64,000 nucleotides of DNA, from contig NMRB01000589.1 of NCBI GenBank assembly GCA_002633025.1, positions 35,639-99,638 of the forward strand, given 5' to 3'. The position numbers were made by a program, and so were the translations under genes. The notes under the pieces were generated by a model. The model was not told where the DNA came from. It made no database searches and saw nothing but the letters and a program-made list of their open reading frames with translations. Position 1 is the stretch's first letter, and each line of letters begins with the position of its first letter. This document shows, piece after piece, positions 46,106-56,700 of the stretch. Source of the DNA: Notospermus geniculatus (Eukaryota > Nemertea > Pilidiophora > Heteronemertea > Lineidae).

Positions 46106-46267
46106 TTAAAGGGCCTCTAGAGGCAGCCCAGCATGGCTGGGGAAAACCCCGGGGAAAACCCAGGTTCAATACCTCGCAATGGTGATTAACGTTAAAGTGG
46201 CGCCGCCTAGCTGAAGAACCGGTACTGATAGTAGCCTAATGGCGAGCTGCCTCTAGAGGCCCTTTAA
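46106..46267. mobile_element. TTAA-flanked MITE (AGGGCCTCTAGAGGCAGC)
   Basis: Element 46110-46263 (154 bp) with perfect 18-bp TIRs and TTAA on each side (46106-46109, 46264-46267). The TIR starts AGGGC as in the 11182 element, suggesting one transposase class. Confidence 0.9.
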
Positions 46268-46311
46268 GAGACATCCATGAGTACATCTCTGCATGATCAT
46301 TCTATGAACTG

Positions 46312-46570
46312 AGCCAAAGCCACAGCATTATCGGCGCTGGTAAGTATGGAAGAGGCCATCTCAAGCTACTCATGTTCCTCACTCGGATGGAGTCTTTTAC
46401 TTGACCTTGCAAAGGCACAAGATACAAGGCACCACGGCCTACTGTCCCATGCGAAGGATGTGAAGTGCCACTGGGGATCACATCCCATATGGCCCAAGCT
46501 AGATTCGAACGCAGTACGTGCCACTTGCCGAGCAGAAATTTAATGATCACCACTAGACTACCAGGGCTAC
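46312..46570 (-). mobile_element. SINE-A
   Basis: From GAGCCAAAGCCACAGCATTA to head AATGATCACCACTAGACTAC then CAGGGCTAC; B box GATTCGAACGC is mutated. Confidence 0.88.
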
Positions 46571-46596
46571 TCACAGACATGACCTATCACAAATAT

Positions 46597-46778
46597 GATC
46601 TTGGCACGGATCCAAGGGGGGGGGGGGTGCACCCGGTGCACGCCCCCCTTTTCGGCCAACAAATCTGTAAAATCGACCGTGAAATTCTGAAATTTGGAGT
46701 AAATCATTGAAATTCATTGCAGATTTCAATGTTTCTAGCACAGTGCCCCCTTTCCCGAAATCGTCCGCCCCTGAATCT
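46597..46778. mobile_element. CAGGGGCGGATCC MITE with 5-bp TSD, copy 3
   Basis: Element 46602-46773. Flanks are GATCT and AATCT (one mismatch). It shares the long AATCTGTAAAATCGACC and GAAATTCTGAAATTTGGAG blocks with copies at 17513 and 63002 and has a poly-G run near its left end. Confidence 0.8.
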
Positions 46779-46828
46779 GGCTGGGATAAAACTCGAAGAT
46801 ACAGCAACACAGTTTGTCTCCCTTCATG

Positions 46829-46889
46829 GCAAGCCTGGACCTGCTGCTTGCTAAGGGGACGTGATAACTACTAGACTATCAAAGCTCCC
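46829..46889 (-). mobile_element. SINE-A head fragment
   Basis: CCTGGACCTGCTGCTTGCTA then AGGGGACGTGATAACTACTAGACTATCAA and AGCTCC. Only the tRNA-like head is present. Confidence 0.75.
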
Positions 46890-47340
46890 TTATCATACTA
46901 CATAAGAGAAGTCCTTGTTGTTCCTGGTGGGAAGTCAAGAGCAAGGCCAAAATCTCAAGTAACCCTGAACGCCAGCTGTCCTCACCTACAGATGAAACTA
47001 AGGGATGTTTCATTCCGAGTGAGTTCTTTAGCCAGACTTGCGGCCAGATACCTCTTGTTAATGTGCCTCCTCTCACCCCATTACCCTGATACATCACCTC
47101 CCCAGGTTTACGACCTTAGCCATCAGTGAGGCACATAAAACATGTCATTGGAAGCTCATTTGACAACCTGACTTATCCCAGAGGGATGTTCCTGCAGACG
47201 CCAGTATCAGGTATGCCTTGCTACTTTTTTTATTCATCGTAATATCGACTGCGGTAGTTAATTTTGGATTCGAGGTGCACTTGTAGAAGGCGCTTGTTGA
47301 TCTTGAAAGCCTGTTGTGAGGAAGATTCGTTCCGTCTCTA

Positions 47341-47701
47341 TAGATCGTTGCAGTTGATTGGGAACAACGTTTCCAGGCCAAACGCAGTCAAGGCACAGCG
47401 TCACGTCAGTGTTGGCAAGGCCGGCGCCCATGCAATCTCCTGTACGTCGACGACGTCATTGACGTCCCACGTAGGTTTGGTAAACGTTTCAAGTCAAACT
47501 TTTAGATTTCCAACGCTAGTGTTCCGTTGAGCAGTTATAGATTCCCAAATTTTTATTACCATTATGATCCCAAGGTTCTAGCTATCCACTGGTATGTTTA
47601 TTTGGTGGGAGTGAGCAGGGATCTGGCGACAGTGATAAGTTGAAAAGGGCATGCATGGTAAATTCTCGTAAACGTGGGTCCCAATCAACTGCAACGATCT
47701 A
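47341..47701. mobile_element. TA-flanked 357-bp MITE (GATCGTTGCAGTTGATTGGG)
   Basis: Element 47343-47699: GATCGTTGCAGTTGATTGGG mirrors CCCAATCAACTGCAACGATC exactly, with TA on both sides. GACGTC-rich centre. Non-coding. Confidence 0.9.
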
Positions 47702-47756
47702 GTGGTACACAATCGCAAAAGCTCAATCTGACAACACTGTACCCCCAGTTATATGG

Positions 47757-47895
47757 CATGGCTTTACCTGCCGGCCATGGAGGATTTTCTTTATGGCCTC
47801 TAGGATGGTGACTGGCCTCCGAGCTGGAAGTTAAGCAAGCTGAGGTTAAGCGTGGTCTGTACTTGGATGGGTGACCGGGGCATACGATACACAGC
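47757..47895 (+). mobile_element. 5S-rRNA-derived SINE fragment
   Basis: GAGCTGGAAGTTAAGCAAGC and GTACTTGGATGGGTGACCG correspond to the 3' half of 5S rRNA (GGAAGCTAAGC ... TACTTGGATGGGAGACC). The flank GGCCATGGAGGATTTTCTTT is shared with 57110 and 57190, so this is a mobile repeat, not a 5S gene. Confidence 0.75.
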
Positions 47896-48145
47896 CCAAA
47901 GTAATAACATTAAGTACAGCTAATGCCACATCTAGGATTAAGAAGGCAAGGATCCACAGATTGACGGTGACTGCTAGAAGGCCCTGGTTGATCCTGAAAG
48001 CTGATTGTGGTAGTGGGAAATGCATTTGGTCCTGTGTTGTACACAATTGGAAAATCTGAATCCAACAAAAATATCATTCCACAGGATTGACACACAGTTG
48101 TGCTTCATCAACGATTACCAAGAAGCAAGTGGAGATCCAGTGAGG

Positions 48146-48416
48146 TACAATACGTTGCACAATTGACCTCCCTTCCGCGCCTCGCACCACCTGCGTACCA
48201 CATGCAGCGTCATTCACGTACCATCCTCGTATCTTCCGAGGACGTGGCGCGGCGTCATGGAGGCATGCAGTGAAGACGTAACGTCATTCACCCGACGTCA
48301 CGCAACAGAGACGCGTGACGTACCCGTACCATACGCGATGAACTGAAGGATACCTTCCACGCCACGTCTGAGGAAGGTACACAGATAAAGGGAGGTCAAT
48401 TGTGCAACATACTGTA
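48146..48416. mobile_element. TA-flanked MITE family F2, copy 2
   Basis: Element 48148-48414: CAATACGTTGCACAATTGAC and mirrored GTCAATTGTGCAACATACTG inside TA. Nearly collinear with 61552-61814. Confidence 0.92.
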
Positions 48417-49214
48417 CATGGGTTTCCCCTCCCTCAGCTCTTGGGAACCAACAACTTTTCGTCTCGAGGGAAGATTATCCCAACCACTCTAATAAATCGT
48501 CCAAAAGATTGGAAATTCTGGTGGCACTGAGGCAGTACCCAAATCCGATTCAAAAAGCCAAACCAATCAACATTCACAGAGGTGTTCAAGCCAACTTGCA
48601 TTAGACAGCATATTCTTCAGTACGATTGGATAGCGAGAACAATTTGTCACTTGTAGACCCACACACATGTAGGTGTAACCTGTAGAAATGAACCGCCAGA
48701 TATCCAGACATAGAGCAGGCAACTTCCGGTGTGGCTCGGGGAAGGCTGATTGCCACATTGTATGGAGTGAATACTGAGGGAAACTGTCTGAGTGACCAGT
48801 CTTTTCGCTTGGTTGACGGAATGCTCATGGCACATTCATCAACTGACCATCTGACGTTATGACAACTCTGGTGAATATCAATTCCTCGTCTGTCTTCCTA
48901 ACTTTGATCCTTGACGTATTAGGCATTATTGTGTGTCGCCGCCGTTATGTGCCTATTACGTCTCGAGGGTGCAGTCCAAAGCAGTTGAAAGTACATATCG
49001 AGTTTACCAATGGTGAATCATTGGCTGAAAAAATGTGAAACTTATTTCCAAATAGCTGATGATGATGTCAATCTCAGCAATGGTTCAGATCAAGTGACAT
49101 TTTGTTCAAATAGAAATTGCAGGAGAGACGACCGCTTTAGGCGAGAGAATCATATGCAGAATAAACTACTGCCCCAAAGGAGGACAAACCACAGACAATT
49201 GTTGCTTATTCATA
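48417..49214. other. no gene recognised
   Basis: No domain or repeat identified. Short overlapping ORFs only. Confidence 0.4.
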
Positions 49215-49482
49215 TTTTTCCTCCAGGGCAAAGCCAAAGCATTCTCAGCCCTGGTAAGTATGGAGGAGGCCACCTCAAGCTACTCATGTTCCTCGCTTGG
49301 AGTAGGTCTTTTACTTGCCCTTGCAAAGCACAAGGTACACGTACAAGGCACCATGGTTTACTGTCCCATGCGACGGACGTGAAGAGCCGGGAATGTAATT
49401 CCATATGGCCCGGGCTGGATTCGAACCCGGGACCTGCCGCTTGCTGACCGGACGTGATAACCACTTGGCTATCAAGGCTCCC
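49215..49482 (-). mobile_element. SINE-A, full length
   Basis: Well preserved: body, B box GGATTCGAACCCGGGACC, head ending GATAACCACTTGGCTATCAA then GGCTCC. Confidence 0.92.
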
Positions 49483-49544
49483 CTTGGCTGAATTCGATGG
49501 ATGAATTTGGCTGAGGTAACACTCGGACTAGCCACACAATCTGA

Positions 49545-49930
49545 CTCCCTTCATGGCAAATATTCTGACAATGCAACCCATAGACAGATCATCCACCCTT
49601 TCTACTGATGACCTCTACACTCTCTTGAAGAAGGAGAGGCAGACGACAACAAAACAGACAAAGGGTGAATCCAGCTCTGACCTCGCCACGCAATTTGACT
49701 CCTTCATGGCAAACATTCCGACAATGGCAGCACGTAGAAAGGACATCCACCCTTTCCATTTGTTGGCTCTCTACGACTGTCTTCAAGAAGGACAGGAAGA
49801 AGATAACAGCAGATAAAGGGTGAATCAGCTCGGACCTAGGCACGCAATTTGACCCCCTGACTCCTTCACGGCAAACATTCTGACAATGGCATCCCTTAGA
49901 CAGGTCATCCACCCTTTCTATTGATGGCCC
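49545..49930. repeat. tandem repeat, unit about 158 bp x 2.4
   Basis: CTCCTTCATGGCAAACATTC, CAATGGCA, GGTCATCCACCCTTTCTA and TCTTGAAGAAGGA recur in order at 49549, 49703 and 49866. The 194-codon minus ORF and 87-codon plus ORF run through the repeat and are not recognisable. Confidence 0.88.
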
Positions 49931-50270
49931 TCTACGGATCACTGTTCCATTATGAAGCCACTCAACCGAGTCATACGTTCCACAAACTCTGACCATCAAT
50001 TCCCAACTGACTGTCGGGACTGCCATCAGTATTTTACTTTCATTACAGTCACCTTGACCTCCGCAGGGTCGGTCTGCATCGGAGGTGACACGATCAATTG
50101 AGAAGCACCTGAGCTTGGGATGGTTTGACAGCATAAGAGATGTGCATGCAATGAAGTTTGGACTCCAGGGCAAATTGCTTGGGCATCAGGCATCAGCACC
50201 CCTTGCGGATTGATTGTCTTCGAATTTGGTTAGGTCTGGGGTAGGGTTAGAGTAAAACCAGCTGTGCACC

Positions 50271-50413
50271 AGGGACCCGATTCACAAAGTTGTCACTCCT
50301 TTGGGAGGGTGCAAATCCTTTGTTCTTCAACTTGTGAACAATAGGGAGTCCACAGGTGGACAATAGATTTGCGTTGTCGCTAAGTTTGTGACACTTTCGT
50401 GAATGAGGCCCTG
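50271..50413. mobile_element. CAGGGACCCGATTCACAAAG MITE
   Basis: CAGGGACCCGATTCACAAAG mirrors CTTTCGTGAATGAGGCCCTG with inner GTCAC/GTGAC. Flanks TGCAC and TGCAA hint at a 5-bp TSD. CAGGG termini suggest a hAT relative. Confidence 0.75.
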
Positions 50414-50415
50414 TG

Positions 50416-50570
50416 CAACATCGTAAGCCAACTGATCGCCACCGATCTTCTCGCCTGCCACTACAGACTAGGCAACATCGAGAAGATTCCATGCATCGCT
50501 GTCCAGTGCACACTTGGCATCAACAGCCGATTTTGCTCGGTGGTGATCAGATTGCTTGTGATATCGCCTG
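50416..50570. mobile_element. GATCTGATCGCCACC inverted-repeat element, copy B
   Basis: Left ACTGATCGCCACCGATCTTC and right GGTGATCAGATTGCTTGTGA then TATCGCC pair. It abuts the preceding MITE within a few bases. Confidence 0.65.
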
Positions 50571-51356
50571 GTGTGCTGTATAAGGGGGTGAATTGGGAAA
50601 AGGGCAAAATGAGAATAATGAACCTTTATGGCTTTGTAAGGTATGGTTTCATATTGCATTCCTCCAGCGTGGTGAAAGGATCGGAAACTTGGTGAACGAA
50701 GTCCCAATGGACTCTGACGTCAAACTGTGCTGCTCAAAAATAGCAACAGGCAAATACACAGGAGGCAAATTATCCATCTATAAAAGGTCCTTAATGTCAT
50801 CCTTTGAATTAAAGTTTAATATCATTTTAACCACCATTTCAAAACAATTTTTCCCATCATACATTCTAAGAGCAACGACTTGAACGTTTTATGCCATACT
50901 CCCATCTATACTCATTGGCGACATAAAACATTCAGTGGTTTGTACTGAGGTTTCAAAGAATCTTTCCATTCTGAAGTTTTAAAACATCAATCGTTTTGGA
51001 ATGAATCAAAAAGCTGTGGGCTGACATACTAAGATTTCAATATAAACTCAACCAGAAATTAACTGGTGTAATATATCAATGGACTTTTAAATCCCTCTGT
51101 GGTTATACAGTCGTTTTCATTCTTGATTTTGACAAAATATTTTAACACTGCTTTATACCTGACAAATGGCAGAAGGTGAAGTGAAGTATTTGAGGGGGTT
51201 GGCAAGCCACGCAGTAAGAAGCAATCAACAGCAGTCTTGTTTTGAAAGTTCCTGAATATTTTTTAAAGATCAAGTTTGGAACTCAATGATATTTTGGAGA
51301 GAATATAGAGACATCCAAATTTTGAAACCATTGTTTCAAATTCAAAGAATGTATTT
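50571..51356. other. no gene recognised
   Basis: AT-rich. The phrase GGGGGTGAATT...GGCAAAATG at 50585 recurs at 39461, so a further unclassified repeat may be present. The 96-codon ORF at 50593 has no domain. Confidence 0.4.
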
Positions 51357-51735
51357 GCATTTGTATTTGTTTGTTCCTCGCTTGGATGGGGTCCTTGCAA
51401 AGGCACAAGGTACAAGGCACCACGGCTTACTGTCCCCTGCAACTGATGTGAACAGCATGGGATGATTAATCGCATAGGGCTCGTTTCCACCTGCATATGG
51501 CATCGGCGTTCGAATCACTTGTATGTGGAGTCCATTGACTGTTTCAACCGCACTTTTGCGTCAGCGTCGAATTGCGGTGGAAACAGTCAATGGACTCAAC
51601 ATAGAAGTGATTCGAACGCCGACGCCACCACCGACGCCATTTGCTGGTGGAATCGAGCCCATACAGACCAGGTTGGATTCGAACCCGGGATATGCCACTT
51701 GCAAGCGGATGTGATAACCACTAGGCCACATCAAG
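51357..51735 (-). mobile_element. SINE-A interrupted by a MITE
   Basis: Tail TGCATTTGTATTTGTTTG, body deleted between tail and CTCGCTTGGATGGGG, break at CGCATA, then resumption with ATACAGACCAGGTTGGATTC and head to CACTAGGCCACATCAAGC. Confidence 0.9.
51474..51663. mobile_element. palindromic MITE with ATA target (inside SINE-A)
   Basis: Element 51477-51660: GGGCTCGTTTCCACC mirrors GGTGGAATCGAGCCC; inner CGGCGTTCGAATCACTT and AAGTGATTCGAACGCCG, and GTCCATTGACTGTTTC and GAAACAGTCAATGGAC pair. Flanked by ATA on both sides, with the SINE continuing on each side. Confidence 0.92.
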
Positions 51736-51818
51736 CTTCTCAGCTGAAACTCCAAGAATGAAGGATGTCTGCTCCATTGGTAAACTTCGAACACAAGTGC
51801 GATCAAAAAAAGACCCGG

Positions 51819-51926
51819 TGCCTGTTTCATAAAGCGACTTTAAGCTAATGGTACCTTGAACCAAATGGAAAATGCATTGAAGTTAATGGCATCATCAGCT
51901 TAAAGTCACTTTATGAAACAGAGCAC
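51819..51926. mobile_element. GGCCTGTTTCATAAAGT MITE, copy 2
   Basis: GTGCCTGTTTCATAAAGCGA to TCACTTTATGAAACAGAGCA then C. Same palindromic layout as 42957-43066. Confidence 0.88.
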
Positions 51927-52552
51927 TGGTCACGTACAGTGACAAAAGTGAAAGGCTTTTGAGATTTTTTTAGAACTCACAGTCAAAATCTTTCAAAATA
52001 ACATTATCTTTCCCTTAGATCCCATTAGCTTTTACCCTACAGTAATGGTGAAAGGAACAAGACCTCTATCTCATTTACCCAGAGCAACGGTAAACTAAAC
52101 GAAAAAAAAATAACGGCAGATTAGAGATTAGAACCCACTACAATGTCATTATAAAACCACATTTTTTTTCTAATAATCCCATCTAGGGAGTTCTTACAAC
52201 AGCAACCGCGAACCAAATTCATTAAAATCCATCATAAATTTGCATTAAGGAAAACATCACCGAGATAAACATGCTCACCATTTTTTTCCCGCCACGATGC
52301 CACAAGTCCTCGAGCCGCGGGCATTCCTAGCAGTAAATAAACCACAGATCTGATATTTGCAGCTTTGGAAGAAAAGTGCCATGAAATTAAACCCGTGGTA
52401 TTAATTTCATCAAATGTTGATGTAAATTTTGTTGCTGATGATATTCTCCCTCAGGGTAATACATTTCATGTGTTGGGAGCATCTTCTCTCCTGGCCTGCT
52501 CTGTGAATAGAGGTAGGGTGCCAAATCGGAAACATAGTCTACCAGTAATAGG
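51927..52552. other. no gene recognised
   Basis: AT-rich with homopolymer A/T runs. No domain. Confidence 0.4.
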
Positions 52553-52737
52553 CGTGGGTTTAATCATCCCCGGCTCTTCAGTCATTGCATGGGACAGTAA
52601 GCTGTAGTGCCTTGTACCTACCTTGTGCCTTTGCAAGGGCAGTAAAAGACCCCATCCAAGTGAGGAACATGAGTAGTTTGAGAAGGCCTCTTCCATACTT
52701 ACTAGGGCCACTAATGCTTTGGCTTCGGCCTGGACGC
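52553..52737 (+). mobile_element. SINE-A, head missing
   Basis: From GTTTAATCATCCCCGGCTCT through CTTTGCAAGGGCAGTAAAAG to CTTTGGCTTCGGCC. Confidence 0.88.
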
Positions 52738-52931
52738 AAGGGCCCAACGCGCCGCGTAGCGGTCAACAGCTAAGCTAGCCAAAGACTTGTCACGGGTCAG
52801 TCAATAGAATTGGACTCATAGGAANATTTTTTTTGCTGAACACTTTTAGTCGCAGGACGAATATCTCCCCAGCCCTTCCCTTTCCCTACATATCTGCATT
52901 TGCTTATAAATACTTATAACCACAGATCCCT

Positions 52932-52995
52932 GTCAGCTGTCCTGCATTCAGAGAGACTTTTCACTAAAGTCTCTCTGAATGCAGAGGCAGCTGAC
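52932..52995. repeat. hairpin with 19-bp perfect inner stem
   Basis: CTGCATTCAGAGAGACTTT (52942-52960) and its complement (52966-52984) flank the 5-nt loop TCACT; GTCAGCTG and CAGCTGAC extend it. No terminator context in an animal genome; probably a mini-foldback. Confidence 0.85.
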
Positions 52996-53577
52996 GACCA
53001 TCGACATTCCCCTCCCAGTCACCAAAAATATCAACACCCCAACTAACGTTCAAGACTACTGGGTACGATTTTCAAAAGCATTCCTTCTCACTGAAGGCCA
53101 AACACGTGAAATTCATTGTACTCTTGAGCAACAAAAAACAAACCCCAATTTCTGTATCATGATACATGTGACAAAAAAAATTCCAGTATGTGCCTGAGCT
53201 GGGTGCAAATTGTCTGAAATACGATTACATCTCATTTTCTGTCATCTTATATTTTCTTTTACAGTGCAACAAAATTGGCCTATGATTAGGAAGACTGCAA
53301 TTGAAAAGGGCTTTGTGGTGTTCCTATAAGAATCAAAAGCTCTTTATATTGGGAAAAACATGACACTCGACTGACAAGTTCAGCGTCGGTATTTGTGATT
53401 ATAGGTACAGAGATGCAAGAACATATGAAACCAGTTGAACGATGGCAGACAAGGCACTGATGGTATTTATGATTTAGGTACAGACAAGAGAAACGTGAGA
53501 AAATACATGACACCAGCAGCAATGTTGCAGACAAGGTATTCTCAGAGGACACCAGTTAGTATTGTACTGTATAGTAT

Positions 53578-53929
53578 CATTCCAGCAGGGTTGAAGCCAG
53601 AGCATTATTGGCCCTGGTATGGAAGTATGGAAGAGGCCATCTCAAGCTACTCATGTTCCTCACTTGGATGGGGTCTTTAACCTGTCCTTGCAAAGGCACA
53701 AGGCACACGGCTTACTGTCCCACGCGATGGACATGAAGAGCCAGGGGTGATTAAGCGCATATGGACCAGGCAGGATTCGAACCCAGCACCTACCGGGTAC
53801 ACCGTGCAAAGGTACAAGGTCCCATGTGATGAATGTGAAGAGCCAGGGATGATTAATCCCACATGGTCATGCAAGGCTGGATTCGAACCTGGGATGTGCC
53901 GCTTGTTAGACGTCAACCACTTGGCTATC
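53578..53929 (-). mobile_element. SINE-A with duplicated head-proximal part
   Basis: First copy runs to GGATTCGAACCCAGCACC (53773), then CCGTGCAAAGGTACAAGG restarts a second partial copy ending at GGATTCGAACCTGGGATGTG and CACTTGGCTATCA. A MITE begins inside the terminal head sequence. Confidence 0.85.
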
Positions 53930-54037
53930 AGAAAGTTCGATAGTGATGTCGGTAGTGCTGTCGGTGCCTATTGCCGGTTTAGTTAATGCATTGTAACTAG
54001 CTGCCGATAGGCGCCGGTAGCACTATCCGACTTTCTG
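53929..54037. mobile_element. palindromic MITE (CAGAAAGTCGATAGTG)
   Basis: CAGAAAGTTCGATAGTGATG mirrors GCACTATCCGACTTTCTG, with GGTGCCTATTGCCGG and GCCGATAGGCGCCGG inside. Inserted at CTATCA of the SINE-A head. Confidence 0.85.
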
Positions 54038-54977
54038 TGCAGTTGACCCTGGGCTCCTCACTGAAACCAGTCAGTGTTCAGTCATGTTGTGCCAGCGTTG
54101 CAATCACAAAATGCAATACCGTGTTATTCAGCATGTAATAGTGGCATCGAACAGCGCTAACGAAGCAAAGGGAACCTTTGTTAACAAAGCAAAGGCGAAT
54201 TTTCCCTGGATTACCAAGTCAATGTTGGAATTACTTCTTCTACAAATGACTACACAATGTCGAATCCGTTTTAACGTTGCAGGCAATCGTGTCTCCAGGC
54301 AATTACCTCGACGTGTCTTCTTTTCTTCTAGCATTCTCAACATTTTCAGTCGAATTGTCACAGCGAAAAGGAGGATTCTGTTTTCTCCGAGTTAACCTAT
54401 CCTTCATGACATAAGGCCGGGTCATATTAAAAGCAACTGCTATCGGTGATAATCGGGCAGCACGAGACGTAAGCTAAGCTCTTCAATGGGTTGCTTTCTG
54501 TGAGGTATTCACCGCTGGGAACTTGACGACTTTTGTGAGATACACGTCTCATTGTTGGCATCATCTGATGCTTAGCGCTGCTTCAGATTTGGTACAACAC
54601 AAAAGAGATTAGTGAGAATTACTGCCTTAGTTATGATATTAGGATACAAACATAAAGGCGACGAGAGAGGAGCTGTTGATGACACTTTTTTCTTCTGAGC
54701 TTGTAAATATAAAATACAACTGATATTAAAGGAGGACGATATTGCCACTTTTTCTCGACAGCCGGCGCCACTCTCCAACCCAAGGGTCTGACTACGTCTC
54801 GGCGAATGGCCCGATTTACTGCGTACATTTTGTAATGCATTTTTGTAGTTCGTCTTACTGCCGCTAAGTGGCTCCCTCTACGTCGGCAGTCAAATAACGC
54901 ATTTGAGATCCAATACCGTGCTCCTTTAACTCACAGGTTGTTGTTTCTTGTTGCCCAAGTCTTGCAATTACTAGATT
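54038..54977. other. no gene recognised
   Basis: No domain. The 103-codon ORF at 54084 and its mirror at 54128 are unsupported. Confidence 0.4.
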
Positions 54978-55085
54978 TTTGTATTTGTATTATTTTTCCA
55001 TCAGATGAGCACATGGTCCATGGACCATTTCATATTAGTGTCTTTTTGGCCATCAGGCCCAAAGCAGCATTATTTGCCCAGTAGT
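54978..55085 (-). mobile_element. SINE-A tail fragment with inserted palindrome
   Basis: Tail TTGTATTTGTATTATTTTTC, CATCAG, then GCACATGGTCCATGGACCAT (also at 44335-44355), then the tail start again (TTTGGCCATCAGGCCCAAAG). Ends at TTATTTGCCC, where SINE-C begins. Confidence 0.7.
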
Positions 55086-55090
55086 AGGTA

Positions 55091-55285
55091 GGGGAGCCAT
55101 GATGGTGTAGTGGTTCGGGTCTCTTACTAGCAGTCAGAGGGTCCTGGGTTTGAATCCCACTGGGCGTGAGACTTTGGGCAAGTCTCTTTGCATGTGGCCC
55201 GTAGTGTCCAATAGTGAAGTCAAATGTATTGGAAATACCACTGCCTGCAGCTCAACCTGCAAACTGCATTTTATACCAACCGACT
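55091..55285 (+). mobile_element. SINE-C, tRNA-derived
   Basis: Head 55091-55164 with A box TGGTGTAGTGG (55103-55113) and B box GGTTTGAATCC (55147-55157). Tail GTCAAATGTATTGGAAATAC then CACTGCCTGCAGCTCAACCTGCAAACTGC. The tail is shared with 15605 and 37619. Confidence 0.88.
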
Positions 55286-55499
55286 TGAGATGGCCTCTTC
55301 CATACTTAAAGCCCCACTGTATTGAATTTGAAAAGCACAAATCATCACCGCGATTCTCGACGTCAGTGCACGACGTCACGACGTCAGTGTAGTGTAAAAT
55401 GCACTACACTCCGTCTGAATACATTAGAGCTCTCCCTGTCGTTTTTTTCTAATCTGTGCTGAAAACTAGGCCTTGATTCTCTGAAGTTGGTATGGAGGC

Positions 55500-55686
55500 A
55501 ANACCGAAACTTGGTGTCGTGGGTCATCTGACCTAGGGGTATATATGTACCAAGTTTCAGATCAATAGCTCTAGCGGTTACGAAACGTGCCCTGCTAACG
55601 GACCACGCCGGACGACGACGACGACGGACGACGACGGACGACGGACGCTGCACCATCGTAATAGCTCACCCCAGTGAGCTAAAAAC
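55500..55686 (+). repeat. GACGACGG-containing dispersed repeat, late copy
   Basis: GAAACTTGGTGTCGTGGGTC, ATCTGACCTAGGGGTATATA, GCGGTTACGAAACGTGCCC, long GACGACGACGACGG tract, end AGCTCACCCCAGTGAGCTAA then AAA. Best example of the hairpin plus A-rich terminus. Confidence 0.88.
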
Positions 55687-56332
55687 ATCAACAGATTTAA
55701 AGTCAAGTTCACTTCATCAGATCATCAGTCTGCAATCCTGCTAGATATTTGCCGATCAGAATATTCAAAGGAAAGAAATTAAATCTGCCACCATTACGAA
55801 TCCATTTATTCCGTCACTTATTCAACCTAACCATGCCCGAGATGTGTATGTAACTACAGTAGATGACATACAGGTGTCTGAGGTCTCGTTGGCCTGAATC
55901 TCTCTTTACCAACGCAACGTTTGGACCAAGATTAGATTGGAGAGCCCCTAATGTGTTGCCTATCTCCTCCTATCACTATCGCAGACCACTCATCTATTCA
56001 ACGGCACCTAACTCGGTTCATCTTCCACGACTCTGCTGCCAAAATCGCTTATTTAACGACTAATGCTTTTTACGTCTTCGTCAAATTCAATTCACACGAA
56101 TGGCTGAATTCGTTCCGACTGACGGTTGGTGTCATTAGAGAGTAATAGGGGCTATGACTGGTGACTTATAATTGGCAGTTGTGAACATACATGGATGTTT
56201 CAGCCTGTTGATCATGGAGCAAAGAGAGCACAGAATCATCAAAGATCGTGGTACCAGTTGAAATACCAAGCTGTTAAAGGCCCACAGGATGTGAAAAGTT
56301 CCCAGTCACAGTTCGGCTCTCAGAGCACTGTA
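55687..56332. other. no gene recognised
   Basis: No domain, TIR or tandem repeat seen. Confidence 0.4.
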
Positions 56333-56700
56333 TGTATTTGTATTTGATTTTTCTGTCAGGGCCAAAGCCAATGAGGACATCGCCACTTCTCCACGGAAAG
56401 ATGTCGCTGCGACCGTATCAGGCCTTTTCATTGTCTTCAGGACGTCATCTCCGTGGCAATACGAGGTGGGAGCATGAAGCCACAATGTCATGGCAGTGTG
56501 ACGTTGACGTTCCGTACAACGTCACAGTGGAAAAGTGGATACGGTCACAGCGCCACCCCGATGATAGAAACAAAATGGCTACAACCCCATTGTAGCATCA
56601 TTGTCCCTGGTAAGTACGGAAGAGGCCATCTCAAGCTACTCGTGTTCCTCACGTGGATGGGGTCTTTTACTTGCCTTTGCGAAAGGCAAAGGCACAAATC
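56333..56700 (-). mobile_element. SINE-A interrupted by a MITE
   Basis: Tail TGTATTTGTATTTGATTTTT and CAGGGCCAAAGCC, then the MITE, then GCATCATTGTCCCTGGTAAG through the body to TTGCGAAAGGCAAAGGCAC. The head is missing. Confidence 0.9.
56370..56591. mobile_element. AATGGGG MITE family, copy 2 (inside SINE-A)
   Basis: Reverse complement of 22010-22228, with AATGAGG and CCCCATT ends. The host SINE-A sequence continues on both sides (AAAGCC and GCATCATTGTCCC). Confidence 0.88.

Noticed and set aside
47820-47880. functional 5S rRNA gene
   Set aside because: Only the 3' half is similar, with insertions, and it is embedded in a dispersed repeat.
49589-50173. 194-codon minus ORF with several Cys
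   Set aside because: Runs through the tandem repeat of about 158 bp; the Cys-rich look comes from repeated units.
52932-52995. intrinsic transcription terminator
   Set aside because: Animal sequence context, no T tract after the stem, and no upstream gene.
55091-55164. tRNA gene
   Set aside because: tRNA-like head of SINE-C, with a body and tail shared by other loci.
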